Positions 1 through 8,442 are shown, numbered from the stretch's first letter. The stretch: 64,000 bases of DNA from Pedococcus sp031456495 (GCF_031456495.1 NZ_JAVDUW010000001.1:1302001-1366000), one strand, 5' to 3'. Numbers and translations: made by a program. The notes: generated by a model not told the origin, from the sequence alone.

Positions 1-96
1 CGGCTGGTCGACGGGTGGATCAGCACCCTGCGCGCGCCGGCGTCGGCCGAGCCCGTGGTCCCGTGGGGGGACGTGGTGGCGGCCCTGACCCGCTGA
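1..96 (+). CDS. C-terminal fragment of an unidentified protein
   Basis: Frame 1 is open from the window edge and ends at a TGA at 94-96, leaving 31 residues that finish in VVAALTR. It converges on ispD, whose stop lies 30 bp further on. The fragment is too short to assign a family, and no domain motif is visible. The position downstream of carD-ispD is often taken by ispF, but the strand here is opposite, so it is not ispF. Confidence 0.5.
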   Translation, partial: RLVDGWISTLRAPASAEPVVPWGDVVAALTR

Positions 97-125
97 GCCG
101 GCGCCCGCCGCGTGGCCGCCTGCGG

Positions 126-800
126 TCAGAGGTCGGCGAGGTGACGCTCGGCGACCGCGAGGTCGTCGGGCGTCGTGATCTTGAAGGCGAGCCGGTCGCC
201 CTCGACGACGTGCACGGTCCCGCCCTCGCGCTCCACCAGGGCGGCGTCGTCCGTCGCGGCCGCCCCGGAGGCGTGGGCCTGCTCGAGGACCGTCCGGCGG
301 AACGCCTGCGGGGTCTGGATCGCGCGCAGGGCCGAGCGGTCGGGAGTCCCGACGACCCGGCCGGCCGCGTCGACCTGCTTGATGGTGTCGGCCACGGGCA
401 GTCCCGGGACGACGGCGTCGTGTCCCGCCCGCACCTCGCGGACCAGCCTGCTGAACAGGCTCGGCGGCGCGAGGGCGCGGGCGGCGTCGTGCACCAGGAC
501 GACCTCGTCCGTAGGCCTCAGCGCGGCCAGCCCGGCAGCGACCGAGTCGGTGCGCTCGGCGCCGCCGGTGACGACGTCGACGTCGCGCGGACGGCCGCTC
601 CGGGACGCGATCGCGCCCGCCTCCCCGATGTGGGAGACGGGCGCGACGACGATGACGTGGGTGACCTCGGGTGCCCGCAGGGCACGGGTGACGGCGTGTT
701 CGAGGACCGTCACACCGGCCAGTGGCACGAACGCCTTGGGCTGGGCGGCCCCGAGACGGGTGCCCTGTCCCCCGGCGACGAGGACGACCGCAACGCTCAG
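126..800 (-). CDS. ispD: 2-C-methyl-D-erythritol 4-phosphate cytidylyltransferase
   Basis: IspD transfers CMP from CTP to methylerythritol phosphate in the cytoplasmic MEP route to isoprenoids. The N-terminal AGGQGTRLG loop (residues 9-17), a nearby Lys (about 22), the DAAR motif (about 100) and TPQAF (about 160) match the family's nucleotide-binding core. In-frame ATG, GTG and TTG codons are absent near the true N-terminus. The only sensible start is a CTG at 798-800 that overlaps the carD TGA, giving 224 residues, normal for IspD. Starting later would delete the glycine-rich loop. It forms an operon with carD, and translational coupling is likely. Function is secure; the start is inferred. 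Confidence 0.9.
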   Translation of the reverse strand: MSVAVVLVAGGQGTRLGAAQPKAFVPLAGVTVLEHAVTRALRAPEVTHVIVVAPVSHIGEAGAIASRSGRPRDVDVVTGGAERTDSVAAGLAALRPTDEVVLVHDAARALAPPSLFSRLVREVRAGHDAVVPGLPVADTIKQVDAAGRVVGTPDRSALRAIQTPQAFRRTVLEQAHASGAAATDDAALVEREGGTVHVVEGDRLAFKITTPDDLAVAERHLADL

Positions 801-1279
801 GAGGCGAGCACCTCGTCGAGGATGGCCTCGGCCTTGTCCTCGTTGGTCTTCTCGGCCAGGGCCAGCTCGGAGACGAGGATCTGACGGGCCTTGGCGAGCA
901 TGCGCTTCTCGCCGGCCGACAGTCCACGGTCCTTGTCGCGGCGCCACAGGTCGCGGACGACCTCGGCCACCTTGATGACGTCACCGGACGCCAGCTTCTC
1001 GAGGTTCGCCTTGTACCGGCGCGACCAGTTGGTCGGCTCCTCGGTGTGGGGGGCGCGCAGGACCGCGAAGACCTTGTCCAGACCGTCCTGGCCGACGACG
1101 TCGCGGACGCCGATGTCCTCGCAGTTCTCCGCGGGCACCTCGATCGTCAGGTCGCCCTGGGCCACCTTGAGCTTGAGGTAGATCTTCTCCTCGCCCTTGA
1201 TCGTGCGGGTGTTGATTTCTTCGATCAGAGCAGCCCCGTGGTGGGGGTACACGACCGTCTCGCCGACCTTGAAAACCAT
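797..1279 (-). CDS. carD: CarD-family RNA polymerase-binding regulator
   Basis: CarD binds the RNA polymerase beta subunit and stabilises open promoter complexes; it is essential in mycobacteria. The 160-residue length is typical. The N-terminal Tudor-like polymerase-interaction domain covers residues 1-60 (VGETVVYPHHG), and a helical DNA-binding domain follows. The Trp in EEPTNWSRR is residue 85, the position of the conserved minor-groove wedge Trp in mycobacterial CarD. It is the first gene of a carD-ispD operon, as in many actinobacteria. A minus-strand TATTCT lies about 25 bp upstream of the ATG and could be the -10 box. Confidence 0.97.
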   Translation of the reverse strand: MVFKVGETVVYPHHGAALIEEINTRTIKGEEKIYLKLKVAQGDLTIEVPAENCEDIGVRDVVGQDGLDKVFAVLRAPHTEEPTNWSRRYKANLEKLASGDVIKVAEVVRDLWRRDKDRGLSAGEKRMLAKARQILVSELALAEKTNEDKAEAILDEVLAS

Positions 1280-1476
1280 GTGCTGTTTTCCCCTTTCGCG
1301 ACCTCAAGAATATCACGACACGCCGACCACGGGAAAGCCGGAGCGATCGCGTTTTCGCTGGTCAGGGGCTTGCAAAGGCCTTGGGCGACAACGATTTCGG
1401 TCTTGACAGAAGGGTGTGGCTCATGCAACGCGCGGGGGTGCGTGCGAGTCCGGAAGGGCCCGGTAGGCTGTCCCGC

Positions 1477-2058
1477 GTGACTCGCCGACGCCCCTTCGCC
1501 ACCTCGTCCACCGGCCGCCGCACCGTCGTCCGCCGCCTCGTGCCGGTGGCCGTCCTCGGCGCAGCGCTGGCCCTGTCGGCCTGCCAGACGCAGTCGCCGG
1601 TGCAGACCGACGTGATGTACAACGCGGCCGACGGCGTCCCAGTCGACCTCGGTGCGGTCCAGCTGCGCGACCTCGTCGTCATCGGCACCGGCAAGGGCAA
1701 GCCGGGTGTGCTGAGCGCCGCGGTGAGCAACGACGGTGGCCAGGCGGAGCGGGTCGCGTTCGCGCTGCCGAACTCCTCGCCCGTCTACGCGACGGCCCCT
1801 GCGAACAGCTCGCAGCCGCTGTCCGACGGCAACCAGGTCCAGCTGTCCCAGGTGCCCGTCGACCCGGGTGACGTGGTGCAGCTCAACGTCCAGTCCGCCG
1901 GCGCCCGCTCCGTGGTCGTCACGGTGCCGGTCGTCCCGCCGGACAACTACTACTCGACGATGTCCCCCACCAGCGCACCCACCAGCTCGGGCACGAGCGC
2001 GACCAGCGGTTCGTCGGCGAGCACCACGGCGTCGCCGACCACGACCTCGACCCCCTGA
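1477..2058 (+). CDS. Putative secreted lipoprotein of unknown function
   Basis: The 193-residue product starts with an Arg-rich n-region, a hydrophobic stretch (VPVAVLGAALA) and a lipobox LSAC near residue 30, so it should be lipidated and face the cell exterior. The middle looks like a compact beta domain (residues 40-150). The last 40 residues are Thr/Ser/Pro-rich, like a cell-wall-spanning linker. The GTG start is chosen because TAGGCT (1464-1469) lies 7 bp upstream, a leaderless arrangement seen repeatedly in this window. It converges on regX3 with 4 bp between stops. I do not recognise a named family. Confidence 0.8.
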   Translation: MTRRRPFATSSTGRRTVVRRLVPVAVLGAALALSACQTQSPVQTDVMYNAADGVPVDLGAVQLRDLVVIGTGKGKPGVLSAAVSNDGGQAERVAFALPNSSPVYATAPANSSQPLSDGNQVQLSQVPVDPGDVVQLNVQSAGARSVVVTVPVVPPDNYYSTMSPTSAPTSSGTSATSGSSASTTASPTTTSTP

Positions 2059-2062
2059 CGGG

Positions 2063-2746
2063 TCAGTCGCTCTCGAACTTGTAGCCCAGCCCCCGGACCG
2101 TGACGATGAACCGCGGCTCGGCCGGGTCCGGCTCGATCTTGGCGCGCAGCCGCTTCACGTGGACGTCGAGCGTCTTGGTGTCGCCCACGTAGTCGCTGCC
2201 CCACACGCGGTCGATCAGCTGCATGCGGGTGAGCACGCGACCGGTGTTGCGCAGCAGCATCTCGAGGAGCTCGAACTCCTTGAGCGGCAACGGCGTCGGC
2301 TGCCCGCCCACCGTCACGGTGTGGCGCTCGACGTCCATCCGGACCGGGCCGGCCTCGATGGTCGCCGGCAGCAGGTCCTCCGGCTCCTGGCCGCGGCGCA
2401 GGACCGCCTTGATGCGGGCCAGCAGCTCGCGCGAGGAGTACGGCTTCGTGACGTAGTCGTCGGCACCGATCTCGAGGCCCACGACCTTGTCGATCTCGCT
2501 GTCCTTGGCGGTGAGCATGATGACCGGGACGGTCGAGCGCTGGCGCAGCGCGCGGCACACCTCGGTGCCGGACAGGCCCGGCAGCATGAGGTCGAGCAGC
2601 ACGAGGTCCGCCCCCTGCCGGTCGAAGTCGTCGAGCGCCTCGGGACCGGTCTCGGCGACCGCCACCTCGTACCCCTCCTTGCGCAGGAGGTAGGACAGCG
2701 GGTCCGAGAACGAGACCTCGTCCTCGACGACCAGGATGCGGGTCAT
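2063..2746 (-). CDS. regX3: Phosphate-responsive response regulator RegX3/PhoP type
   Basis: This is an OmpR-class regulator of 227 residues. The receiver domain has acidic residues in VVEDE (7-10), the phospho-acceptor Asp52 in LLDLMLPG, and Thr and Lys in LTAKD and VTKPY. A C-terminal winged helix follows (about 130-225; DVHVKRLRAKI, GLGYKF). RegX3/PhoP binds GTTCACC-type Pho boxes when phosphate is low. Its ATG overlaps the senX3 stop as ATGA, so the two are translationally coupled. The Pho boxes at 4027-4055 and 31182-31254 are its predicted targets. Confidence 0.95.
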   Translation of the reverse strand: MTRILVVEDEVSFSDPLSYLLRKEGYEVAVAETGPEALDDFDRQGADLVLLDLMLPGLSGTEVCRALRQRSTVPVIMLTAKDSEIDKVVGLEIGADDYVTKPYSSRELLARIKAVLRRGQEPEDLLPATIEAGPVRMDVERHTVTVGGQPTPLPLKEFELLEMLLRNTGRVLTRMQLIDRVWGSDYVGDTKTLDVHVKRLRAKIEPDPAEPRFIVTVRGLGYKFESD

Positions 2747-3954
2747 GCGGGGGCTTCTCCTTGCTGCAGGGCCCGGGGGGCGGAGTCGGGGTCGGCGGGT
2801 CGGGCGGTGGTCCGGCCACCGGTCCGGTCGGCCGCGGCGGGCAGGCGGATGGTGAAGGTCGAGCCGCGACCCTCCTCGCTCCACACGGCGACGTCGCCGC
2901 CGTGGTTCGCGCAGATGTGCTTGACGATGGCCAGGCCGAGGCCGGTGCCACCGGTGGCCCGCGAGCGGGCGGCGTCGACGCGGTAGAACCGCTCGAAGAT
3001 GCGCTCCTGCTCGGACTCGGGGATGCCGAGGCCCTGGTCGGTGACGGTGATCTCGACCATCTCGTCGTGCACCCGGCCGCCGACGGCGACGCGCGATCCG
3101 GGCTCGGAGTACGCGACCGCGTTGCCGACGAGGTTGCGCACGGCGGTCACGAGCAGGTCCTCGTCGCCGAACACCTTGAGGTCCGGGGCGCAGGCCTCGA
3201 CGATCTCGATCTGCTTGGCGTCGGCTCCCACGCGCGAGTAGTCGATGGCCTCGTGCACGGCCGCCGTGACGTCGACCAGCCTGGGCTCGTGGAGCGTGTC
3301 GGCCACCTGCAGGCGGGACAGGTCGACGATCTCCTTGACCAGCTGCGTCAGCCGCGCGCTCTCGACCTGCATCCGGGTGGCGAACCGTGCGACCGCCTCC
3401 GGGTCGTCCTTGGCGTCGAGGATCGCCTCGGCCAGCAGGCCGATCCCGCCCACGGGCGTCTTGAGCTCGTGGCTGACGTTGGCCACGAAGTCGCGGCGGA
3501 CCTCCTCGACCCGGCGCGCCTGCGTGTGGTCCTCGACGAGGAGCAGGACGTGGTTGCTGCCCAGGGGTGCGACGCGCGCGTGCATGATCGACTGGGCCTG
3601 CCCCAGCGGTCCCCGCGCGAGCGCGAGCTCCGCCTCCCGGATGACGCCGTCGCGCCGCACCTGCCTCGCGAGGTGCCGCAGCTCGGCGTGCACGAGGTCA
3701 CGACCCCGCACCAGCCCGTAGGCGACGGCCGACGGCGAGTTGTTGATGACCTCGTCCGCGGAGTCGACGACGATCGCCCCGCTGCGCAGGACGGCCAGGA
3801 CGTCCGCGACACCGGCCGGCAGGGCCGTGACCGAGGCCTCGGACGGGGGGACGCTCGTCTGCTGGCGCTCGGAGTAGCGGACGGCGACGACGGCGACGGC
3901 GCCGGTGAGGAGACCGGCGAACCCCGCCAGCAGCGCAGCAGTCGTCGCATCCAC
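2743..3954 (-). CDS. senX3: Sensor histidine kinase SenX3/PhoR type
   Basis: A single N-terminal membrane segment (residues 5-26) precedes a PAS-like domain (about 50-145), then the H-box FVANVSHELKTP with phospho-acceptor His162, an N-box (LVGNAVAYS), and G-boxes DQGLGIP and GTGLGLAI. The short extracytoplasmic part fits the family, which senses phosphate through the Pst/PhoU complex rather than by binding ligand outside. The GTG start sits 6 bp after a minus-strand TATCTT (3961-3966), implying a leaderless transcript. It is coupled to regX3 and divergent from phoU across the Pho box. Confidence 0.95.
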   Translation of the reverse strand: MDATTAALLAGFAGLLTGAVAVVAVRYSERQQTSVPPSEASVTALPAGVADVLAVLRSGAIVVDSADEVINNSPSAVAYGLVRGRDLVHAELRHLARQVRRDGVIREAELALARGPLGQAQSIMHARVAPLGSNHVLLLVEDHTQARRVEEVRRDFVANVSHELKTPVGGIGLLAEAILDAKDDPEAVARFATRMQVESARLTQLVKEIVDLSRLQVADTLHEPRLVDVTAAVHEAIDYSRVGADAKQIEIVEACAPDLKVFGDEDLLVTAVRNLVGNAVAYSEPGSRVAVGGRVHDEMVEITVTDQGLGIPESEQERIFERFYRVDAARSRATGGTGLGLAIVKHICANHGGDVAVWSEEGRGSTFTIRLPAAADRTGGRTTARPADPDSAPRALQQGEAPA

Positions 3955-4026
3955 GTCTCAAAGATACGGTGCACCCGGGACCGCTCCGGTCGGTCGCCGC
4001 CTCCTCCCGCGGGCGCGTCCCCAGAT

Positions 4027-4055
4027 GTTCACCTGAGTTCACCCGACCGTTCACT
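4027..4055. promoter_or_regulatory. Pho box between senX3 and phoU
   Basis: Two exact GTTCACC heptamers (4027-4033, 4037-4043) and one GTTCACT (4049-4055) lie in the same direction with 10 and 12 bp periods. Actinobacterial PhoP/RegX3 binds tandem GTTCACC units at about 11 bp spacing. The site lies between the divergent genes, so it probably controls phoU and may autoregulate senX3-regX3. Confidence 0.8.
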
Positions 4056-4120
4056 GCTTCGTGGGAGCCTCGGTCGGAACGCTGACCACGCACGCCCCGT
4101 GCCGACACCCAAGGGACGCA

Positions 4121-4810
4121 ATGCGCAACGCCTTTCACGAGGACCTCGACCTCATCTCCGACCAGCTCGTCGAGATGACGCGCCTGGCCGGTTCCGCGAT
4201 GGCCCGGGCCACCACGGCCCTGCTCGACGCGGACATCCAGCTCGCCGAGTCGGTCATCGAGGCCGACAAGGAGCTCGACACCCTGCGCGAGGACCTCGAC
4301 GCCCGGTCCATCGACCTGCTGGCCCGCCAGCAGCCGGTCGCCACCGACCTGCGCATGGTCGTCACCTCGATGCGGATGAGTGCCGACCTCGAGCGGATGG
4401 GCGACCTCGCCCGCCACGTCGCCAAGGTCGCCCGCCTGCGCTACCCCGACTCGGCGGTGCCGGCCGACATCCGCGCGACCATCCTGCAGATGGGCCAGGT
4501 CGCCGAGCGCATCGTCGCCAAGGCCGGCCAGGTCATCGCGGGCAAGGACGTCGAGGGGGCCAAGACCCTCGAGCGCGACGACGACGCGATGGACGAGCTG
4601 CACCGCGAGCTGTTCAGCCACCTCATCGACGGCTCGTGGCAGCACGGCACCGAGGCCGCCGTCGACATGACCCTCGTGGGTCGCTACTACGAGCGCTTCG
4701 CCGACCACGCCGTGTCGGTCGCGCACCGCGTTGTGTACCTGGTCACCGGTGAATGGGATGTCGCCGAGGACCACGAGGAGCAGGAGGACCGCGCCGACGG
4801 GCTGCGGTGA
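4121..4810 (+). CDS. phoU: Phosphate signalling protein PhoU
   Basis: PhoU links the Pst transporter to the sensor kinase and damps the phosphate-starvation response when phosphate is sufficient. The 229-residue protein is all-helical with two PhoU repeats, each carrying the E/DxxxD-type metal-binding helices (for example DLERMGDLARHV at about 86-97). The ATG at 4121 is preceded by AAGGGA at 4111-4116. It is divergent from senX3 and ends in a strong hairpin. It sits away from the pst operon, as is usual in actinobacteria. Confidence 0.95.
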   Translation: MRNAFHEDLDLISDQLVEMTRLAGSAMARATTALLDADIQLAESVIEADKELDTLREDLDARSIDLLARQQPVATDLRMVVTSMRMSADLERMGDLARHVAKVARLRYPDSAVPADIRATILQMGQVAERIVAKAGQVIAGKDVEGAKTLERDDDAMDELHRELFSHLIDGSWQHGTEAAVDMTLVGRYYERFADHAVSVAHRVVYLVTGEWDVAEDHEEQEDRADGLR

Positions 4811-4821
4811 CCCCTGTTCCC

Positions 4822-4864
4822 CGAAGGGCCCGGACCGCCGCGGGGGCGGCGTCCGGGCCCTTCG
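4822..4864 (+). terminator. Hairpin terminator after phoU
   Basis: A CGAAGGGCCCGGAC arm pairs with the mirrored GTCCGGGCCCTTCG arm around a GC-rich loop. The hairpin begins 12 bp after the phoU stop. There is no long T-tract, which is normal in high-GC actinobacteria. Confidence 0.8.
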
Positions 4865-4933
4865 CGCTGCCTGCGGCACGGCACCGTGACGCCCCCGGCT
4901 CGCCGAGCCCGGCGAAAACCTCACCTGCGCTCT

Positions 4934-4959
4934 CAACCCCGGCCACACTGACTCGCGTC
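4934..4959 (+). promoter_or_regulatory. Candidate ECF-type promoter of the sigma factor gene
   Basis: CAACC (4934-4938) and CGTC (4956-4959) are separated by 17 bp. This resembles the AAC/CGTC class of ECF promoters and would start transcription close to the ATG at 4968. It suggests autoregulation by the sigma factor encoded immediately downstream. Based on motif resemblance only. Confidence 0.4.
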
Positions 4960-4967
4960 TAGGGGGC

Positions 4968-5519
4968 ATGAGCACCGCACTGGCCGAGAGGGGGGTCGCC
5001 GTGGACGGCACGGAGGAGGACTTCGCGCGCTTCGTCCGCACCCGGTGGGACCACCTGGTCCGCACGGCATACCTCCTCACCGGCGACCGGGGGCGCGCCG
5101 AGGACCTCGTGCAGACGACCCTCGTCAAGGTCCACCGGCGCTGGGCGCACGTCGCGGCGGAGTCGCCGTACGCGTACACGCGCGCCGCCCTGGCCAACGA
5201 GTCCGCCTCGTGGTGGCGCCGGCGCCGGGTGGCCGAGTCGCTGGGCGACGTCCCGGCGCATGCGGACCGCTCCCCCGGTGACGCGTATGCCGCCGTGGAC
5301 GCCCGCGACGAGCTCGCCCGGGCGGTGCTGCAGCTGCCGCCGCGGATGCGCGCGGTCATCGTCCTGCGCTACTTCGAGGACCTGTCCGAGGCGGACACCG
5401 CCGCTGCGCTCGGCATGTCCGGGGGCTCGGTCAAGAGCCAGGCCTCGCGCGGGCTCGAGCGGCTCCGCGCGGTGATGCAGGTGCAGGACGACGCAACGGG
5501 CGAGAGGAGCCTGGCATGA
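4968..5519 (+). CDS. SigE-family ECF RNA polymerase sigma factor
   Basis: This 183-residue ECF sigma factor has region 2 at about 20-85 (FVRTRWDHLVRTAYLLTG, then AEDLVQTTLVK) and region 4 at about 115-170 (LPPRMRAVIVLRYFEDL, AALGMSGGSVKSQASRGL). The F-x-x-F-V-x-x-R opening and short linker match the actinobacterial SigE/SACE-type group. The ATG overlaps a potential ECF promoter region just upstream. The stop overlaps the next gene as ATGA, and that gene encodes a one-pass membrane protein likely to control it. Target promoters cannot be named from this window. Confidence 0.92.
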   Translation: MSTALAERGVAVDGTEEDFARFVRTRWDHLVRTAYLLTGDRGRAEDLVQTTLVKVHRRWAHVAAESPYAYTRAALANESASWWRRRRVAESLGDVPAHADRSPGDAYAAVDARDELARAVLQLPPRMRAVIVLRYFEDLSEADTAAALGMSGGSVKSQASRGLERLRAVMQVQDDATGERSLA

Positions 5520-6922
5520 GCATCGAGACCCAGCTGCGCGAGGCGCTGGCCGCCCGCGCCGACGAGGTGTCCCCTGCGGTCGACGACCCGTGGTCGAAGG
5601 TGGACGGCGCGATCCGGACGTCCCAGCGGCGCCGCCGCACGGCATACGCGGGCGTCATGGCGGGGGTCGTCGCCCTGGCGGTGGTGGTCCCCGGGCTGCT
5701 CCGTCCCGGCACGGACCGCACGACCACCCCGGCCACGCACACGGCACCCGTCGTCCCCGGCCCCCAGGACCCGCGGTGGGGGGCGCTGTCCACGTGGCCG
5801 ACTCGCGGCTCGCTGTCCGGCGACGCCGCCTTCCTCCTGGCCGTGGAGCAGCGCACGGGCGCCCACGTCCTCTACGCGGGGGACGTCGGCGAGCGCCGCG
5901 TGGTCGTCACGTGGAACGACCAGGACACCGGGTCCGGGCTGGGGACGACGTACCTGCTCAGCGGCCCGCGCGACACCGCCGTCGACCAGCTGGCCCAGGT
6001 CGCCGAGGCGCCGCCATCGGCAGCGACCGTCGTGACCGTCCTCGCCGGGCAGCGCACAGGTGCGACCCTGGTCGCGCTGGCCACGCCGCTGCAGAGGTCG
6101 GTGGAGGTCTCCCCCACCGTGCGGATCGAGCCCGACGCGACGGTGACCCGCACCTGGTCGACCGCGGCGCTCGACCGGGACGGGACCGCGAAGGTGTCGC
6201 TGCCCACGGTTGCTCCCTACGCGACGCGGGTGCGGATCGCGGGCTCCGACGGAGCCCCCACCCTGACCGACCCCGGCGAGCCGCAGGCGGCCGACCCGGC
6301 GTCGAGCATCTGCCTCAACTGCCCCGTGGACGAGCTGCGCGCCAAGGCGCCCCGCGCCATCAGCGGCACCATCGGGCTGTCGCTCGGGATCGACCCCGCC
6401 CGCATCACCACCCACGAGGTGTATGCCGGCCCGGTCGACCTCGAGGTGGCGGCCGCGGCCGGGCCCACCGACATCCGCGGTGGGGGGTTCGACGCCCTGC
6501 TCTACGTCGCGACGTCCGAGCTGCCCGAGGGCGGGGTGCTGCGCACTGCGCTCCTCGTCACCTCGGCCAAGGACGGCAGCTCGGCGCAGACCACCGAGCT
6601 GGAGAACGGCGTCCCGGTCGAGGCGGCCACGGCCGACCAGCGGCCGGTCGTCATCTCCGGGCCCGACCTCAAGGGCTCCGACACGATGATCGAGGTGTTC
6701 GCACCCGCTGCCGCGCGGGTGGCGCTGGTCTCCGACGCCCCCACGGTCTTCCCCGGGGCGGCCCCGAAGGCCGTGGCCGACGGGTCGGCGTCCTTCCGGC
6801 TGTCGGGCACCGGCGGCACCGACCACCTGCGCGTCGCGACCTACGACGCCTCCGGCCGGGAGACCGGGCTCTGGCCGCTGCGCAGCACGAACACCGACGA
6901 CCCCTACGACGTCAGGCCGTGA
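5516..6922 (+). CDS. Single-pass membrane protein, probable anti-sigma partner
   Basis: The product has 468 residues: a roughly 40-residue cytoplasmic N-terminus rich in Arg just before the membrane, one transmembrane segment (about 43-63), then a long extracytoplasmic beta-rich domain with a CLNC pair near residue 263. Overlap with the sigma gene (ATGA) implies coupled synthesis. SigE-family sigma factors are commonly followed by such membrane proteins, but no classic zinc-anti-sigma HxxxCxxC motif is visible here. The anti-sigma role is therefore inferred from context. It converges on gpmA with a 10-bp gap. Confidence 0.75.
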   Translation: MSIETQLREALAARADEVSPAVDDPWSKVDGAIRTSQRRRRTAYAGVMAGVVALAVVVPGLLRPGTDRTTTPATHTAPVVPGPQDPRWGALSTWPTRGSLSGDAAFLLAVEQRTGAHVLYAGDVGERRVVVTWNDQDTGSGLGTTYLLSGPRDTAVDQLAQVAEAPPSAATVVTVLAGQRTGATLVALATPLQRSVEVSPTVRIEPDATVTRTWSTAALDRDGTAKVSLPTVAPYATRVRIAGSDGAPTLTDPGEPQAADPASSICLNCPVDELRAKAPRAISGTIGLSLGIDPARITTHEVYAGPVDLEVAAAAGPTDIRGGGFDALLYVATSELPEGGVLRTALLVTSAKDGSSAQTTELENGVPVEAATADQRPVVISGPDLKGSDTMIEVFAPAAARVALVSDAPTVFPGAAPKAVADGSASFRLSGTGGTDHLRVATYDASGRETGLWPLRSTNTDDPYDVRP

Positions 6923-6932
6923 GCACCGACGG

Positions 6933-7670
6933 TCAGCGGCGGCCCTGGTTGGCGACGGCCGCGGCGGCCTCGGCGGCGGCCTCGGGGTCGAGGTAGCGCG
7001 CCGGCTCGGACGGCATGAAGTCCTCGCCGAGCGTGTAGACCAGCGGCTGGCCGGTGGGGATGTTCAGGCCCGCGATGTCCTCGTCGCTGATGCCGTCGAG
7101 GTGCTTGACCAGGGCGCGCAGGGAGTTGCCGTGGGCCGTGACGAGCACGGTCTCACCCGCTGCCAGGTCGTCGCGGATCGCGCCCTCCCAGTACGGCATC
7201 ATCCGCGCGATGACGTCCTTGAGGCACTCGGTGCGGGGCACCTCCACCCCGTCGTAGCGCGGGTCCGAGCTCTGGTCGAACTCGGAACCGACCTCGATGG
7301 GCGGCGGCGGGACGTCGAACGAGCGGCGCCACAGCATGAACTGCTCGTCGCCGTACTTCTCCCGGGTCGCGGCCTTGTCCAGCCCCTGGAGCGCGCCGTA
7401 GTGGCGCTCGTTGAGCCGCCAGCTGCGCCGCACCGGTATCCAGTGGCGGTCGGCGGTGTCGAGCGCCGTGTTGGCGGTGTTGATCGCACGGCGCAGCACC
7501 GAGGTGTGCACCACCGTGGGCAGGATCCCGTTGTCCTTCAACAGGTTCCCGCCGTTGACCGCCTCGGCGCGCCCCTTGTCGTTGAGGTCGACGTCGACCC
7601 AACCGGTGAAGAGGTTCTTGGAGTTCCACTCGGACTCGCCGTGACGCAGCAGGATCAGGGTGAGGGCCAT
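6933..7670 (-). CDS. gpmA: 2,3-bisphosphoglycerate-dependent phosphoglycerate mutase
   Basis: GpmA interconverts 3- and 2-phosphoglycerate in glycolysis. The LLRHGESEWN motif gives catalytic His10, NERHYGALQG holds the acid Glu, and TAHGNSLRAL holds the second His. The 245-residue length is standard for the cofactor-dependent enzyme. It is the last gene of a minus-strand run mshA-ybjN-like-small gene-gpmA with short gaps, the same order seen around gpm1 upstream of senX3-regX3 in mycobacteria. Confidence 0.97.
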   Translation of the reverse strand: MALTLILLRHGESEWNSKNLFTGWVDVDLNDKGRAEAVNGGNLLKDNGILPTVVHTSVLRRAINTANTALDTADRHWIPVRRSWRLNERHYGALQGLDKAATREKYGDEQFMLWRRSFDVPPPPIEVGSEFDQSSDPRYDGVEVPRTECLKDVIARMMPYWEGAIRDDLAAGETVLVTAHGNSLRALVKHLDGISDEDIAGLNIPTGQPLVYTLGEDFMPSEPARYLDPEAAAEAAAAVANQGRR

Positions 7671-7679
7671 GGGGGCAGC

Positions 7680-7871
7680 CTAGTGCTCGGCCCGCGCCGC
7701 CCGGACTGCCGCCCGCTGCTCGGCCAGGGCGGCGCGCAGCTCCGGGTCGTCCATGGCGAGGTAGACCAGTCCACAGTCCTGGGGCCCCGTCGCGCCGGGG
7801 AAGCACAGCGAGCAGGGGTCGCCGGGGCGCAGGGGGCACTGCGCGACGGGACGACGGCTGGTGCTGGCCAC
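7680..7871 (-). CDS. Small Cys-rich conserved protein (DUF6767-like)
   Basis: The 63-residue product has four cysteines in a CPLRPGDPCSLC...DCGLVYL arrangement (about residues 12-33), then a helical MDDPELRAALAEQ tail. The Cys spacing suggests a small zinc site. I recall a short actinobacterial family of this pattern (DUF6767), but the family name is from memory and unchecked. It starts at a GTG and ends 9 bp before gpmA, in the same transcription unit. The function is unknown. Confidence 0.75.
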   Translation of the reverse strand: MASTSRRPVAQCPLRPGDPCSLCFPGATGPQDCGLVYLAMDDPELRAALAEQRAAVRAARAEH

Positions 7872-7911
7872 GGCACCACCATCACCGGGCGCCGTGCCCC
7901 GCGCGAGGGGC

Positions 7912-8442
7912 CTAGGTCCCGTCGCCGTCGGGTCCGGGGTCGCCGTCGCGCTGCAGGATCGGCCGGAACGCCTCGAGGTTGCGCAGCGACTCCCCGCGGG
8001 ACACCCGCCACTCCCACTCCTTGCGCATCGAGCTGAGGAACCCGATGGCGAGCAGCTCGTTGAAGTGCGAGTCCGCCGCCTCGAGCACGGCGCCGAGGAG
8101 CCGGTCGAGGTATGCCGTGTCGACGCCCTCGAGCGGGACGCGCCCGGTGACGTAGACGTCGCCGGCTCGGTCGATGGCGTACGCGAGGCCGGGCAGGCGC
8201 AGGTTGTGCCGCAGCAGGTACCGGTAGAACTCCTGGTGGTTCTCGTCGGGGTTGCGGATGACGAACGCCGAGACCGAGAGCGAGTCCTCGCGGACGATCA
8301 GCGACAGCACGGTCTTGAGCTTCTTCTCGCCGGGGAGGGTGACGACGTACTCGCCCGTGCGAGCGCCCTCCTCCCACTGCAGCTCGGCATCCGCCAGGAA
8401 CTCCTCGATGGCGTCCACGGCCGAGGTCCGCACCGGGTTCAC
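7912..8442 (-). CDS. YbjN-domain protein
   Basis: This 176-residue protein matches the actinobacterial YbjN family (type III secretion chaperone-like fold). It has an N-terminal helix ending in VDAIEEFLADAEL, a beta core (VVTLPGEKKLKTVLSLIV) and a helical C-terminus (FLSSMRKEWEWRVSRGESL). The GTG at 8440-8442 overlaps the mshA stop as GTGA, which fixes the start. The position directly after mshA is conserved in mycobacteria. The molecular function is not established. Confidence 0.9.
   Translation of the reverse strand: MNPVRTSAVDAIEEFLADAELQWEEGARTGEYVVTLPGEKKLKTVLSLIVREDSLSVSAFVIRNPDENHQEFYRYLLRHNLRLPGLAYAIDRAGDVYVTGRVPLEGVDTAYLDRLLGAVLEAADSHFNELLAIGFLSSMRKEWEWRVSRGESLRNLEAFRPILQRDGDPGPDGDGT

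Noticed and set aside
1403..1408. Consensus TTGACA upstream of the lipoprotein gene
   Set aside because: No acceptable -10 lies 16-18 bp downstream; the TAGGCT at 1464 beside the GTG explains the start better.
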